Assembly (NCBI GenBank): GCA_022600345.1
Contig: JAHZKP010000133.1
Span: 1 to 55,159, forward strand
Direction of reading: 5' to 3'
DNA: 55,159 bases
Source of the DNA: Alphaproteobacteria bacterium
GTDB lineage: Bacteria > Pseudomonadota > Alphaproteobacteria > Rhizobiales > Hyphomicrobiaceae
Part shown: positions 1-8,078 of the stretch, one piece after another
Numbering within the stretch: the first letter of the stretch is position 1
Layout: every line of letters starts with the position of its first letter
Translations under genes and position numbers: made by a program
Notes under the pieces: generated by a model
Told to the model about the DNA's origin: nothing
Seen by the model: the letters and a program-made list of their open reading frames with translations, nothing else
Database searches by the model: none

Positions 1-391
1 CAAGACGCGTCCGGTGCAGGCGTGGTGGACCCCACGGCAAACCGGCGCAACGCAGTCCGGCAGTCAATTTCGCCGCATCCCCTTGGGACACCGCACTTTT
101 TCGCCTCGGCGGCGTCGCGGCACTGGCCCGATAGACCCACAACGCGCTGCGCGCCGCTTCTGGCCGAATGCGAAAAAGTGACAGGTGTCGCGAGCCACAT
201 GAGTTTTTCAACAGCCTGCTAAAGCATCGGCTTGTCAGAGACTCGTCCAGAGCCCGCAGGGAGTTTGGCAGGGCGCAATCAACGGTCCGTTGCGCGCTTC
301 CGAACGCGTTTCCCTCAGCAGTAGCGTGGCACCCAGCTCCAACATGCGCTTGCGCAATGTTGGGCAAAGACAAAATCATCACGCTGCCTCC
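1..391. other. Left edge with no supported gene
   Basis: No reading frame here resembles a known protein. The frame open from the left edge to about position 222 runs through a repeat that looks like the end of an insertion sequence (201-219) and has no recognisable family features. A longer plus-strand frame at 168-893 is antisense to the DedA gene. The stretch may hold the eroded end of a mobile element, but no transposase fragment was recognised. Confidence 0.4.
201..219. repeat. 19-bp IS-end-like repeat, copy A
   Basis: The 19-mer gagtttttcaacagcctgc is the exact reverse complement of positions 16296-16314. The two copies are about 16 kb apart in opposite orientation. Sequences of the type GGCTGTTGAAAAACTC are familiar as terminal repeats of bacterial insertion sequences (recalled, not searched). 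No transposase gene accompanies either copy, so both are probably remnants or solo ends. Confidence 0.5.
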
Positions 392-925
392 TCACGCGCC
401 ACCCATCAGCCATTTCAATCCGAACGCGCCGGGCGCAAGAAGAACTCCGGCCCACAGGAATGCCGAGGAGAAATTGGCAATCTGGAACAACCGCATCGGC
501 ATCTCGACGATCCCTGCCACAAGGGGCACAGCCGCCCGAAGCGGTCCGGAAAACCGACCAAGCACAATCGCCCAGACGCCAAAGCGCTCAAAGAAGTCGT
601 GCCCTTTCGGGATCAGGTCGGGGTACTTGGAGAGCGGCCACATCTGCGCGATCTCGACGTGGAAGTACTTTCCCAGCCAATACGATAGCCAGTCCCCGAG
701 CGCTGCCCCCAGGCTGGCCGCCACCCAAACAACAATGAATTCACTGGTGTCGCCACTGGCCCCCATGATCGTGCCGATCCCCACCAGCATGACCCAGAAC
801 GGAAGCAGCAGCGAAATGAACGCCAGGCTCTCCCCAAACGCCAGGATAAAGATGATCGGCGGCCCCCAGGCGCGGTGCTGCTCGACGAATTGAACGACCG
901 GTTCGGCATAGCTGGGAAGGTCCAT
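392..925 (-). CDS. DedA/VTT-family membrane protein
   Basis: The 177-residue product is a multi-pass inner-membrane protein of the DedA (SNARE-associated/VTT) family, whose characterised members act in undecaprenyl-phosphate or phospholipid translocation and envelope homeostasis. Family marks are the acidic motif FGESLAF near residue 28, the glycine-rich segment LGAALGDWLSYWLGKYF, and the FGRFSGPLRAAVPLVAG stretch carrying the conserved F-x-R-x-x-P/G pattern. Start: the ATG at 925 lies four bases after the stop of the upstream glycosyltransferase; the upstream in-frame alternative would overlap that gene by about 80 bases. A location next to a polyprenol-phosphate sugar transferase fits a role in lipid-carrier recycling, which is inference. 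Confidence 0.85.
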   Translation of the reverse strand: MDLPSYAEPVVQFVEQHRAWGPPIIFILAFGESLAFISLLLPFWVMLVGIGTIMGASGDTSEFIVVWVAASLGAALGDWLSYWLGKYFHVEIAQMWPLSKYPDLIPKGHDFFERFGVWAIVLGRFSGPLRAAVPLVAGIVEMPMRLFQIANFSSAFLWAGVLLAPGAFGLKWLMGGA

Positions 926-929
926 GCCT

Positions 930-1919
930 CTATGCCGCCTCGGCTTCGCTGGGTAAAGCCGTGCCTGAGGCAATCTCCATCCATGCCAAAAGCCCGCCCA
1001 CGCAGACAACCGCCAGCACGAATGCCGTCACCGGCATCGAAAGCGCCAGCACCGCCAGGGCAACCAGGACGGCGTTGCAAATCGCCACACGCCGCACGAC
1101 CACTGCATGCGAACCGACCGCCCGGGCTGAGCGTTGGTAGAAGTGGCTGCGGTGCGGCTCCCAGATCTTTTCTCCCCGCCTCAGGCGCATCAGGATGGTG
1201 ATGGTGGCGTCCGCCACGAAGTAGAGCGGCAGGATCAGGGCTGCACTAAGCGAGTGTTGAACGGCCAGCCAGATCATCAACGCGCCGCATAAAAAGCCAA
1301 GCGGCACCGAACCCACGTCGCCAAGAAAAATCCGTGCGGGATGCCAGTTCCAGAACAAGAACCCTCCGGCCGCCCCCGCCATTGCCAATGCCAACCCGGT
1401 AAGCGGCGATGTTGCACCCGCCGCCGCAATCACGATTGCAAACCCGCTTGCGATGAAGACCGTTTCCACTCCGGCAATCCCGTCGATCCCATCCATGAAA
1501 TTGAACAGGTTGATGAACCAGACGAGTGCGAACACCGCCACCGCTCGATCGAGCCACAACGGCAGCCAGCCCTGGAATATGAACTGCGCATAGTGGATGC
1601 TCGCCACACATGAGATCGCCGCCAGCAGGTGGGTGCCAAATCGCAGCAAACGTGAGACCGGCTTCAAGTCGTCGTAGAAGGAGACGATCGCCAGAAGGGC
1701 GGCAACGGGCAGCAAGTAGGCATGGACCTGGGCCAGAGGCCAAAGCGCCACCGTGCCGGCAAGTGCAGCGGCAATCAGCGGCAGCCCACCGCCGGTTGCC
1801 GTCTGGCCGGCATGCATTGATCGATCGTTTGATTCAGCGACAACGCCGCGTCCATCGAGCACGCGAATGAACACGTGTGTCAGCACGACGGATGCAACGA
1901 ATGTGATGAGGACGGTCAT
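930..1919 (-). CDS. WecA/MraY-like glycosyltransferase family 4 protein
   Basis: The 329-residue integral membrane enzyme belongs to the polyprenyl-phosphate N-acetylhexosamine-1-phosphate transferase superfamily, which loads the first sugar-phosphate on undecaprenyl phosphate for O-antigen or capsule synthesis. Visible motifs in order are FYDDLKPVSRLLRF (the Asp-Asp-x-Lys catalytic loop), FNFMDGIDGIAG, IFLGDVGSVPLGF, and the cytoplasmic PHRSHFYQR loop near the C-terminus that is typical of WecA/WbpL rather than MraY. The ATG at 1919 (MTVLITF, directly into the first membrane helix) is preferred over an upstream in-frame start at 1964. It is followed after four bases by the DedA gene, so the two are probably co-transcribed. 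The exact sugar cannot be read from the sequence. Confidence 0.88.
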   Translation of the reverse strand: MTVLITFVASVVLTHVFIRVLDGRGVVAESNDRSMHAGQTATGGGLPLIAAALAGTVALWPLAQVHAYLLPVAALLAIVSFYDDLKPVSRLLRFGTHLLAAISCVASIHYAQFIFQGWLPLWLDRAVAVFALVWFINLFNFMDGIDGIAGVETVFIASGFAIVIAAAGATSPLTGLALAMAGAAGGFLFWNWHPARIFLGDVGSVPLGFLCGALMIWLAVQHSLSAALILPLYFVADATITILMRLRRGEKIWEPHRSHFYQRSARAVGSHAVVVRRVAICNAVLVALAVLALSMPVTAFVLAVVCVGGLLAWMEIASGTALPSEAEAA

Positions 1920-2023
1920 GACTTCATACAACGCTGGCGGTCTCCTCTGCATGCCCCGGCCCAATCATGTCCGCAGCCTCGTATAAATGGTTCGCAGGGA
2001 AACTACCCGGCAACCGGCCTGGG

Positions 2024-3388
2024 TCAAAGTCTTGAATTTATTCCGATCGGGCAAAGCAGCCGTTTGTCCAACGCAGCCATTCCCGGGAACAGGCGAATAC
2101 CGGCTTCCCAGACGGCCCAAACCACCAGTGGCACAACGTAGGCCAGCGTGTAGAGCTCAGTCCAGGAAAGCCCGTCACCTCGCGGAATATGCAGCGGTAT
2201 GCACAGGATCGTCATCGCCACGAGCGCTGGATGAGGATAGCGAACGGCCAGCGCGCAAAGGAAACCGAAGTACCAGGGATAATGCGGCGATGTGAGAAAC
2301 ACGAATGCCGCGCCAAGGAGCACCAGGCGCTCCGGCCGGAACTCATCGCGCCCGCGCCCGAACACCGACCACGCCGCGATCCCAAAAATGATTGCAAGCG
2401 CGGCGCTGACATAAAGCCAACCCGGTGGGTCTGCCAGATTGAAGTCCCGCAAGTACCAGATCACGTGAAAGCCCCAACCGGCGCGATAACCCTCGTTGCC
2501 CAGGTGCGTGCCAAGGAAGCCGAATACGCCGCTGCCGGCTTGGCCAAGGTAGGGCAGATAGAGCAACCCCGCTGTTGCAAACAGCGCCACCGGCAGTCGC
2601 CAGTCCCATCGCCGCCACAGCGCCGGTAGCAACACGACCGGGAAATACTTCACCAGCGCTGCAAACGCGAACAAGGCTCCCGTCAGCCCCTGCCGCCTGC
2701 ACATGGCCGCCCAGATCCCCAGCGCCAGGAATGCCGTCGCCGCAGAATCGATATGCGCCTGGCTGGCAAACTCCCACAGCGGCAACGGATTCCATGCATA
2801 AATCACCACCCGAGATGCCGGCATTCCCTCAGCCCGCATCCAGCCGATCAGCGCCGCTATCGTGACAGCCTCGAACAATAGCATCATCGCCTTCATGCCA
2901 CCGATGCCATCTTCGATCGCAACCCCGGCCATGAAGATCCACTGCGCAATCGGCGGGTAGATCGTCACCGCCCGTTCTTTCTGGTTGATGCCTGGATAGA
3001 TCTCTTGGTCGCGCAGGTGGGCCAGGCGTTCATCGGCAGGCACGTAGAGATACGGGCTGATCCCCTCCCAGCCCAGCCGTCCGTCCCAGACGTAGCGCAG
3101 CGCATCGCTCGTTAGATTGGGCAATGCCGTCATCGCCAGTGCCCGAAAGACCAACGCGCCGATCAGGATGACCGCCAGCGTGCCAATTCCGCCCGGACGC
3201 CGTATGACGATGATGACAGCGGCAAAATAGATGAGCCCGTGTGCGAGCGCCCCATAGGCGTACCCGGCGATGTCCTTGTGATCCACCAGAACCGCGCACT
3301 GGGCCGTCAGGAACGCCAGGATTGCCCCCAACAGGACAAGCGCCGGCAGCGCCTCGTTTCCGCCACCCGATCCCCGATCAACCCGCAT
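2024..3388 (-). CDS. GT-C membrane glycosyltransferase (GT87/mannosyltransferase-like)
   Basis: This 454-residue protein has about ten hydrophobic segments and the GT-C-fold signature after the first helix pair: LTSDALRYVWDGR with the acidic residues at the lumenal loop, then GISPYLYVP, and ITIYPPIAQWIF-like Pro-rich membrane entry. This layout is known from DUF2029/GT87 polyprenol-phosphate-dependent mannosyl or arabinosyl transferases. It lies 104 bases upstream of the WecA-like gene on the same strand, which suggests a small glycoconjugate operon. The ATG at 3388 begins with a short polar leader (MRVDRGSGGG) before the first helix. Donor and acceptor are unknown. Confidence 0.75.
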   Translation of the reverse strand: MRVDRGSGGGNEALPALVLLGAILAFLTAQCAVLVDHKDIAGYAYGALAHGLIYFAAVIIVIRRPGGIGTLAVILIGALVFRALAMTALPNLTSDALRYVWDGRLGWEGISPYLYVPADERLAHLRDQEIYPGINQKERAVTIYPPIAQWIFMAGVAIEDGIGGMKAMMLLFEAVTIAALIGWMRAEGMPASRVVIYAWNPLPLWEFASQAHIDSAATAFLALGIWAAMCRRQGLTGALFAFAALVKYFPVVLLPALWRRWDWRLPVALFATAGLLYLPYLGQAGSGVFGFLGTHLGNEGYRAGWGFHVIWYLRDFNLADPPGWLYVSAALAIIFGIAAWSVFGRGRDEFRPERLVLLGAAFVFLTSPHYPWYFGFLCALAVRYPHPALVAMTILCIPLHIPRGDGLSWTELYTLAYVVPLVVWAVWEAGIRLFPGMAALDKRLLCPIGINSRL

Positions 3389-4145
3389 GTGTCCTCGTCA
3401 TTTCTTGCCGGATTAGCCCGCCTTTCTCACAGGGTAGTGGAGCATCATGGCCTCAGCCGGGTTCATTCGGCGAGGCGAGTGGTGAAAAGCGTATGTGGCC
3501 ATACGGTTAAGCCGCTCAACAAAGCCGATGGCCCGGCTGCGGCCACCTTAAAGGCGGGGCCAAATGGCTGACATGCTGCGTTGAAAACCTTGCCCGATGA
3601 ACCACATCGAACTGCAATTTTCGTCTTGCCTGTCAGCCATTTGACCTCCGTGATGCCCGCATCCCCTGTGAGAAAGGCGGGTTAGGCTCGCGTTCCTCGA
3701 TAGCTCAATACGTCCCCGGACGGCCTGCGACGAGACAACTCTTGTTGAACGAACCCTGTTTCCCGTATTATCGCTGCGCTGCACCATTATGTCGGGTGCG
3801 TTCACTGCGTGTTCTCGTTACGGCGCGATGCTCGCTCAGCAACCGTTCATCAAGGAAAGGCGATTGTTCAGCGCTCGCTACATCGTGATGAGGCGTTAGG
3901 TCGCTGTGCTCGATTAGGAGATATAACGCCGACACCATGGGCCTTTGAAGGCCGGTTAATCGGCACGAATGGTCACGGTCCTGACCTAATCTTGAGGCTA
4001 TTGGAAACCAAGAAGTCGGTTGTGGCGTTTACTAGAACGTTGGAGAAGCTGCCAGGCCTTGGGCGAGCGCGCGGCGGATGAAGAAATCCGAGCGAAATTG
4101 CCTGATGCAAAAGAGTAGGCCTCCTCACTTCCGTTGGAGATGAGA
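3389..4145. other. Gene-poor region with repeats and a possible decayed gene
   Basis: About 750 bases carry no convincing gene. It contains two nested inverted repeats (3414-3684). Just before the cyclohydrolase gene, a plus-strand frame ending at the TAG at 4116-4118 reads as a plausible protein tail (ERAADEEIRAKLPDAKE), but upstream the same frame is interrupted. It could be the last 30 codons of a decayed gene. A 90-codon plus-strand frame at 3809-4081 has no recognisable features and is not called. Confidence 0.4.
3414..3684. mobile_element. Nested inverted repeats, possible non-autonomous element
   Basis: Outer repeat: 3414-3434 and 3664-3684 are 21-bp inverted copies differing at one position (core ccctgtgagaaaggcggg). 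Inner repeat: 3561-3573 and 3631-3643 are an exact 13-bp inverted pair (caaatggctgaca), extendable to 15 of 16. The enclosed 271 bases have no supported reading frame. The structure fits a MITE or the fused ends of a deleted insertion sequence. No clear target duplication was identified and the family is unknown. Confidence 0.45.
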
Positions 4146-4781
4146 ATGAGATCGAATGCAGTAGAATCGACGGTTTTGGACATCGACTGGGCTGCCCAGA
4201 CAGTTCTGCCGATCGAGTTTCGCGGTTCCGAATACGAACTTGAGGCGCGCGCCTACCAGGGCAAAGAGCCTGCCGATCAAGCCATGGTTTTGATCAATCG
4301 TGCGACCAACGGTCGAAGCGCGACGATGCCGGTTGTGCGCGTCCACTCGGGCTGCGTTACAGGCGACATCTTTCATTCGCTGCGTTGCGATTGCTACAAG
4401 CAACTGCAGGCAGCCCTTGAGGTGATTGTGGATGCCCCCAACGGCATTTTGATCTACCTGCCATCGCACGAAGGCCGAGGAATTGGCCTCGTCAACAAGA
4501 TCAAGGCGTATGCCCTGCAGGACAAGGGCGTCGACACCGTCGATGCCAACGTCCAGATCGGCGCGCCCATCGATGCCCGCGATTACACGCTGGCAGCAGA
4601 CATCCTGTTCGATCTCGGCTTTCCCGAGATCAAGCTGTTGACCAACAACCCTGCCAAGATCGAAGCCTTGCGCGCCCACGGCATCAAGGTCAAAGAGCAG
4701 GTCTCGGTCGTCACCGAACCGCACAAACACAACAAGCGCTACCTGGAAACCAAACGCCAGCGCATGGCCCACAAGCTGTAA
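4146..4781 (+). CDS. ribA: GTP cyclohydrolase II
   Basis: The 211-residue enzyme opens the imidazole ring of GTP to give 2,5-diamino-6-ribosylamino-4-pyrimidinone phosphate, formate and pyrophosphate, the entry step of riboflavin synthesis. The zinc site is intact: HSGCVTGDIFHSLRCDC holds the three Cys ligands. The GTP-binding segment reads YLPSHEGRGIGL (usual form Y-L-x-Q-E-G-R-G-I-G-L, here with an inserted-looking PSH variant), followed by KAYALQDKGVDTVDAN and LLTNNPAKIEAL. It is a stand-alone RibA without the DHBP synthase domain. Start: ATG at 4146 has GGAG six bases upstream; an ATG at 4140 would abut that site, and a TTG at 4134 precedes it. A terminator follows. Confidence 0.92.
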   Translation: MRSNAVESTVLDIDWAAQTVLPIEFRGSEYELEARAYQGKEPADQAMVLINRATNGRSATMPVVRVHSGCVTGDIFHSLRCDCYKQLQAALEVIVDAPNGILIYLPSHEGRGIGLVNKIKAYALQDKGVDTVDANVQIGAPIDARDYTLAADILFDLGFPEIKLLTNNPAKIEALRAHGIKVKEQVSVVTEPHKHNKRYLETKRQRMAHKL

Positions 4782-4815
4782 CGCCGGCCGCCAGATAGTG
4801 CGCCGAAACAATAAC

Positions 4816-4850
4816 GCCGCCGACCCGCAAGGATCGGCGGCTTTTTTTTT
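4816..4850 (+). terminator. Rho-independent terminator after ribA
   Basis: An 8-bp perfect stem (gccgccga at 4816-4823 with tcggcggc at 4834-4841) closes a 10-base loop and is followed directly by nine T residues (4842-4850). It lies 35 bases after the ribA stop codon and ends the plus-strand transcript before the convergent DUF1826 gene. Confidence 0.85.
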
Positions 4851-4965
4851 GTGCAGGACCATGTCGCAAGACAGGCGGGGCAACGAAGTTGCTGCCTCAG
4901 TCCCGGACGCAGTTGAGAAAACCGCATTCTGAACCCAAGGCGGAAACTCGCTTGACTACCGGAAA

Positions 4966-5646
4966 CTAAGGCGTTGCCACGTTTGCGCAAAAGAAGAGGC
5001 GGGACTGCTTGGTGCCGCTGATTTGTGGCGAGCGGTGAATAAGCCCGGAGCGGTCGGACCGTCTACCGGCAAAGAGGCTGACCCAGAACTGCGGGATCTC
5101 AAGTTCAGGTCCCGTATACTCCTCTTGCTCGGCCAGCGCCTGTGCACCGAAGTCATTGGGAACCATTACGGTTCCGGGCCCAAGATATGTCACTGCCAAA
5201 CGCTCAGGAAAAGCGTCGGTGTGAAACTTTCGACAGGCATCATCCTTCACCACGTCGAACCGTAGCTCAAGCCGTGTTGCCTGGGTGCCAACGGCCAAGA
5301 TGCGCCCAAGTGAGGTCATGTCCGTTGTAAGATCACGCTGAAGCGCCTCATTGGCAATCCCGCAAGTGGACAGAGCAGCACGAATGGGCTCCTCAAGCTC
5401 GTCCACCTGGCCGGTTAGCCGCCAGCCGGTGACCATGTTGATTGGCAGCCCTTCAAGAGCTGAAACCATGTCGTCCGGCGGCGACCTCCTCCAGATCGCG
5501 GCAGAGCGTGCAGACCGCTCCCAGTCCATCAGCGAAACAGGTGAATCGGTGACGGCCAGGCCATCTGGTCCAGCGGACCACGCCGCCGTCTCAGTCGTTT
5601 TGGTATGGCTCCGCGCACGCGCAATTGGGTTGGTGGCCTCCGTCAT
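4966..5646 (-). CDS. DUF1826 family protein
   Basis: The 226-residue protein has the DUF1826 core [20 protein letters not shown] followed by [14 protein letters not shown]; the HTD and nearby His/Asp residues are the most conserved and look like possible metal ligands. Members of this family repeatedly occur beside COG0523 GTPases of the zinc-responsive type, and here its ATG overlaps the GTPase stop (ATGA, 5643-5646), which implies translational coupling. The C-terminal part ends with [23 protein letters not shown]. The biochemical role is not established; by context it probably serves zinc-limitation physiology. Confidence 0.85.
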   Translation of the reverse strand: MTEATNPIARARSHTKTTETAAWSAGPDGLAVTDSPVSLMDWERSARSAAIWRRSPPDDMVSALEGLPINMVTGWRLTGQVDELEEPIRAALSTCGIANEALQRDLTTDMTSLGRILAVGTQATRLELRFDVVKDDACRKFHTDAFPERLAVTYLGPGTVMVPNDFGAQALAEQEEYTGPELEIPQFWVSLFAGRRSDRSGLIHRSPQISGTKQSRLFFCANVATP

Positions 5647-6902
5647 GCCGCTTTATCCCTGCCCCAGGCGGGGAATGGATCAGGCAGCTTGCGCCATTCC
5701 CGCGTGTCGACCCGACTGCCTTCGGCCACGGCCATCAGGCAAGAATCGAGTTCAGCGCGGATGGCCTTTTCGTCCATCTCGCCCGTTCCAATGAACACGA
5801 GGTCCTGTCTGCGGTCACCCCACAGGTCATGCCAGCGTGATTTGACCTTCGCGACAACGTCGGGGTCCTGGGGCCAATTCTTCTCAGGGATCGCCGCCCA
5901 CCAATAGCCTACAGCCTGGGTGCGCACGATCGGGCCGGCCTGCGAAAGTTCGCCGACGAACTCTGGTCGTGATGCGAGCCAGAAAAACCCCTTGGCGCGA
6001 ACGAGACCGGGCCAGTTCTTGTTGAAAAACGCATGAGCCCTGGTCGGGTCGAAAGGGCGTCGGGCGCGATAAACGAAGCTCCTGATTCCGTATTCTTCGG
6101 TTTCGGGAACGTGGTCCTTGAAGCCATTGAGTTCCTTGAACCATGTCGGGTGTTGATGCGCGGCCTCGAAATCGAAAAGCCCTGTATCGAGGATGTCCGA
6201 CAACCCGACCTGGCCTTCCGTCGTCTCGATAACACGAGCATGGGAATTGAGTGAGCGAATAATGGCACGCGCGGCCACGACGTCATCGGGCGAAGCCAAA
6301 TCAAGCTTGTTGAGGACGATCACGTCCGCGAATTCCAATTGATCGACAAGCAAATCCACAAGTGTGCGTTCGTCGTCTTCGCCCGCCGTCTCGCCGCGGT
6401 CCTTGAGGAAATCGTGCGATGAGTAATCGCGTAACAGGTTAGCCGCGTCGACGACTGTGACCATCGTGTCCAGGCGGGCAACATCTGACAGACTTTCTCC
6501 GTCCTCATCGCGGAATTCGAAGGTGGAGGCCACGGGCAACGGCTCAGCAATGCCAGTCGACTCGATCAACAGGTAGTCAAACCGCCCGTCAGTTGAGAGA
6601 CGGCGGACTTCGTCCAGTAGGTCTTCGCGAAGCGTGCAGCAAATGCACCCGTTGGTCATTTCGACGAGGGTCTCGTCCGTGCGGGAGAGATTGGCGCCGC
6701 CATCCCGAACGAGTTCGGCGTCAATGTTGACCTCGCTCATATCGTTGACGATCACGGCGACCTTTTTGCCTTCCCGGTTCGTCAGGACGTGATTGAGAAG
6801 CGTCGTCTTGCCGGCCCCAAGGAACCCGGAAAGGACGGTCACCGGAAGGCGGTTGTCAGTACGTGGAGCTGCCGTTTTGGATGTTGTTTCAGTCATCTGC
6901 AT
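5643..6902 (-). CDS. COG0523 GTPase, zinc-type metallochaperone (CobW/ZNG1-like)
   Basis: The 419-residue protein is a SIMIBI-class G3E GTPase. N-terminal Walker A is [15 protein letters not shown]; switch I has [11 protein letters not shown]; the metal-binding CxCC motif is in [11 protein letters not shown]; Walker B-like [11 protein letters not shown] and the base-specificity motif VLNKLDL follow. The C-terminal CobW_C domain covers roughly residues 275-385. Zinc-responsive COG0523 proteins deliver metal to client enzymes when zinc is scarce. A Zur-like palindrome lies 65 bases upstream, and the downstream overlapping DUF1826 gene is a typical partner. The start may be 6902 or the ATG six bases further in (6896); GAGG at 6907-6910 serves either. 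The absence of cobalamin genes argues against CobW proper. Confidence 0.88.
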   Translation of the reverse strand: MQMTETTSKTAAPRTDNRLPVTVLSGFLGAGKTTLLNHVLTNREGKKVAVIVNDMSEVNIDAELVRDGGANLSRTDETLVEMTNGCICCTLREDLLDEVRRLSTDGRFDYLLIESTGIAEPLPVASTFEFRDEDGESLSDVARLDTMVTVVDAANLLRDYSSHDFLKDRGETAGEDDERTLVDLLVDQLEFADVIVLNKLDLASPDDVVAARAIIRSLNSHARVIETTEGQVGLSDILDTGLFDFEAAHQHPTWFKELNGFKDHVPETEEYGIRSFVYRARRPFDPTRAHAFFNKNWPGLVRAKGFFWLASRPEFVGELSQAGPIVRTQAVGYWWAAIPEKNWPQDPDVVAKVKSRWHDLWGDRRQDLVFIGTGEMDEKAIRAELDSCLMAVAEGSRVDTREWRKLPDPFPAWGRDKAA

Positions 6903-6966
6903 CCTACCTCTGATCCGGTTGTCGCCGATCTATCGCATGCCTCACACCGCATGCCTCCTAATATGC

Positions 6967-6982
6967 GTATGTTATAATATAC
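6967..6982. promoter_or_regulatory. Putative Zur box
   Basis: The 16-mer gtatgttataatatac is a near-perfect palindrome (seven of eight pairs) and matches the alphaproteobacterial Zur operator pattern built around ATGTTATAACAT. It lies upstream of the COG0523-DUF1826 operon in an AT-rich promoter region. The operator identity is inferred from resemblance and from the gene content it precedes. Confidence 0.6.
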
Positions 6983-7204
6983 AAATTTTGTTTCGCAATA
7001 GGTGGAGTGGTTCAATCGACCTGTCGGTTGGGTGGGGTAGCTCGTAGCCAGAATCTCGTCGATATTCGCAACTGCCCAGCCCGCCCGGCAGTTATGCGGG
7101 CCGACCCTGCCGGACGTTGCCTGGAAAACCGGATTCTATCGGGTTGGGACACCAGGGGGCCATCTTGAATTATATGGCCCCGACGTGCCCGTTCGCGTGA
7201 ATGA

Positions 7205-7618
7205 TCAGGCCAACACAGTGTAGGCGATCAGTGCCATCCCTCCCCACGCGGTAAAGAAGAATACCGGTCGTAAGATTGGGACGCCCAGGATGTAGACAAA
7301 GTAGTGTGCCAACCTTGCAAAGAAGTAGATCTGGATACCAAGCAATACGTTGGCATCTTGCACACCTGCGCCGTGTGCAATCAGAACAAGTATTCCAATA
7401 ATCGGTAGGCTCTCGAGCGCGTTTCGGTGAGCCTTATAAGCGCGTGCTGCCCAGTGTGGAGGCGTCTCAGACGGTTGATCAAAACCAGCCGTTCCGTTTT
7501 CTGTGTAATTAGCTGCACCAAGCCCCCCGATGCGCACAATGCGCTCAAGGACGTAAGGAAAGCCCATAAACATTGTTGCAACGGCTGTTAAAGCGAGCCA
7601 GTACAATTCAGCGGTCAT
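7205..7618 (-). CDS. MAPEG family membrane protein
   Basis: The 137-residue protein has four hydrophobic helices in the MAPEG (membrane-associated eicosanoid/glutathione metabolism) arrangement. The signature is the ENGTAG...WAARAYKAHRNALESLPIIGILVLI stretch, with the R-x-x-x-A-x-x-N-x-x-E pattern of the second helix, followed by a Y-F-F-A-R-L-A-H-Y segment in the third. Bacterial members are often annotated as hypothetical or glutathione-transferase-like; substrate unknown. It appears to be a single gene: the nearest minus-strand gene downstream is the DUF1826 operon about 300 bases away. Confidence 0.85.
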   Translation of the reverse strand: MTAELYWLALTAVATMFMGFPYVLERIVRIGGLGAANYTENGTAGFDQPSETPPHWAARAYKAHRNALESLPIIGILVLIAHGAGVQDANVLLGIQIYFFARLAHYFVYILGVPILRPVFFFTAWGGMALIAYTVLA

Positions 7619-7729
7619 AACCGATTGCCCCCATTGTTATTTGACTATAGTTTTGGCAGAGCACTCATATCACTCCCATAGCCAAATAGACCATAACGTT
7701 TTCTGAGAGCAGGATTGACAGCGAACACT

Positions 7730-8038
7730 ATGACACCAAGTGCCACGGGTTTGTTCGGTCTGGATCGCGAGATGGGCTACAGCCGCAGCGAGTTTTTTGG
7801 CAGGCTTCCGGTTGCGTTGTCTGACTACGACTTCACTGTTGACGGTGATGTTGTCACGATCACAATTGGCCCTGGAACAGTGCGGTTACACGTTGGCATC
7901 GAGCGTGAACGCCGATTATCTGACCTGGTCCGCTTTCCAATCCTGCCCGTTAGGATTGAGTGCGAAGGCATCGATCAATCGAGTCAAGCGCGTTTCATCA
8001 AGCAATTTGAACTCTCGTTCATGAAGGGCCTGGGTTGA
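7730..8038 (+). CDS. Conserved small protein of unknown function
   Basis: The 102-residue product (MTPSATGLFGLDREMG...) is a soluble alpha/beta protein with no signal peptide or membrane segment. The C-terminal half (RFPILPVRIECEG...ARFIKQFELSFMKGLG) has the look of a conserved alphaproteobacterial hypothetical. The ATG at 7730 is chosen over an in-frame TTG 15 bases upstream. It faces away from the MAPEG gene and converges on the NdvA-like gene. Function not recognised. Confidence 0.6.
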   Translation: MTPSATGLFGLDREMGYSRSEFFGRLPVALSDYDFTVDGDVVTITIGPGTVRLHVGIERERRLSDLVRFPILPVRIECEGIDQSSQARFIKQFELSFMKGLG

Positions 8039-8078
8039 ACTGCTGAAGCGCAGAAAACAGGCACCACTCCCCCCACAC

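Noticed and set aside
168-893. Plus-strand open frame of 241 codons
   Set aside because: Antisense to the DedA gene, with no protein-like features or family motif.
3809-4081. Plus-strand 90-codon frame before ribA
   Set aside because: No family features; a different frame ending at 4118 looks more protein-like but is broken, so no gene is called.
4125-4883. Minus-strand open frame of 252 codons
   Set aside because: Shadow of ribA on the opposite strand; ribA has clear catalytic motifs and a terminator.
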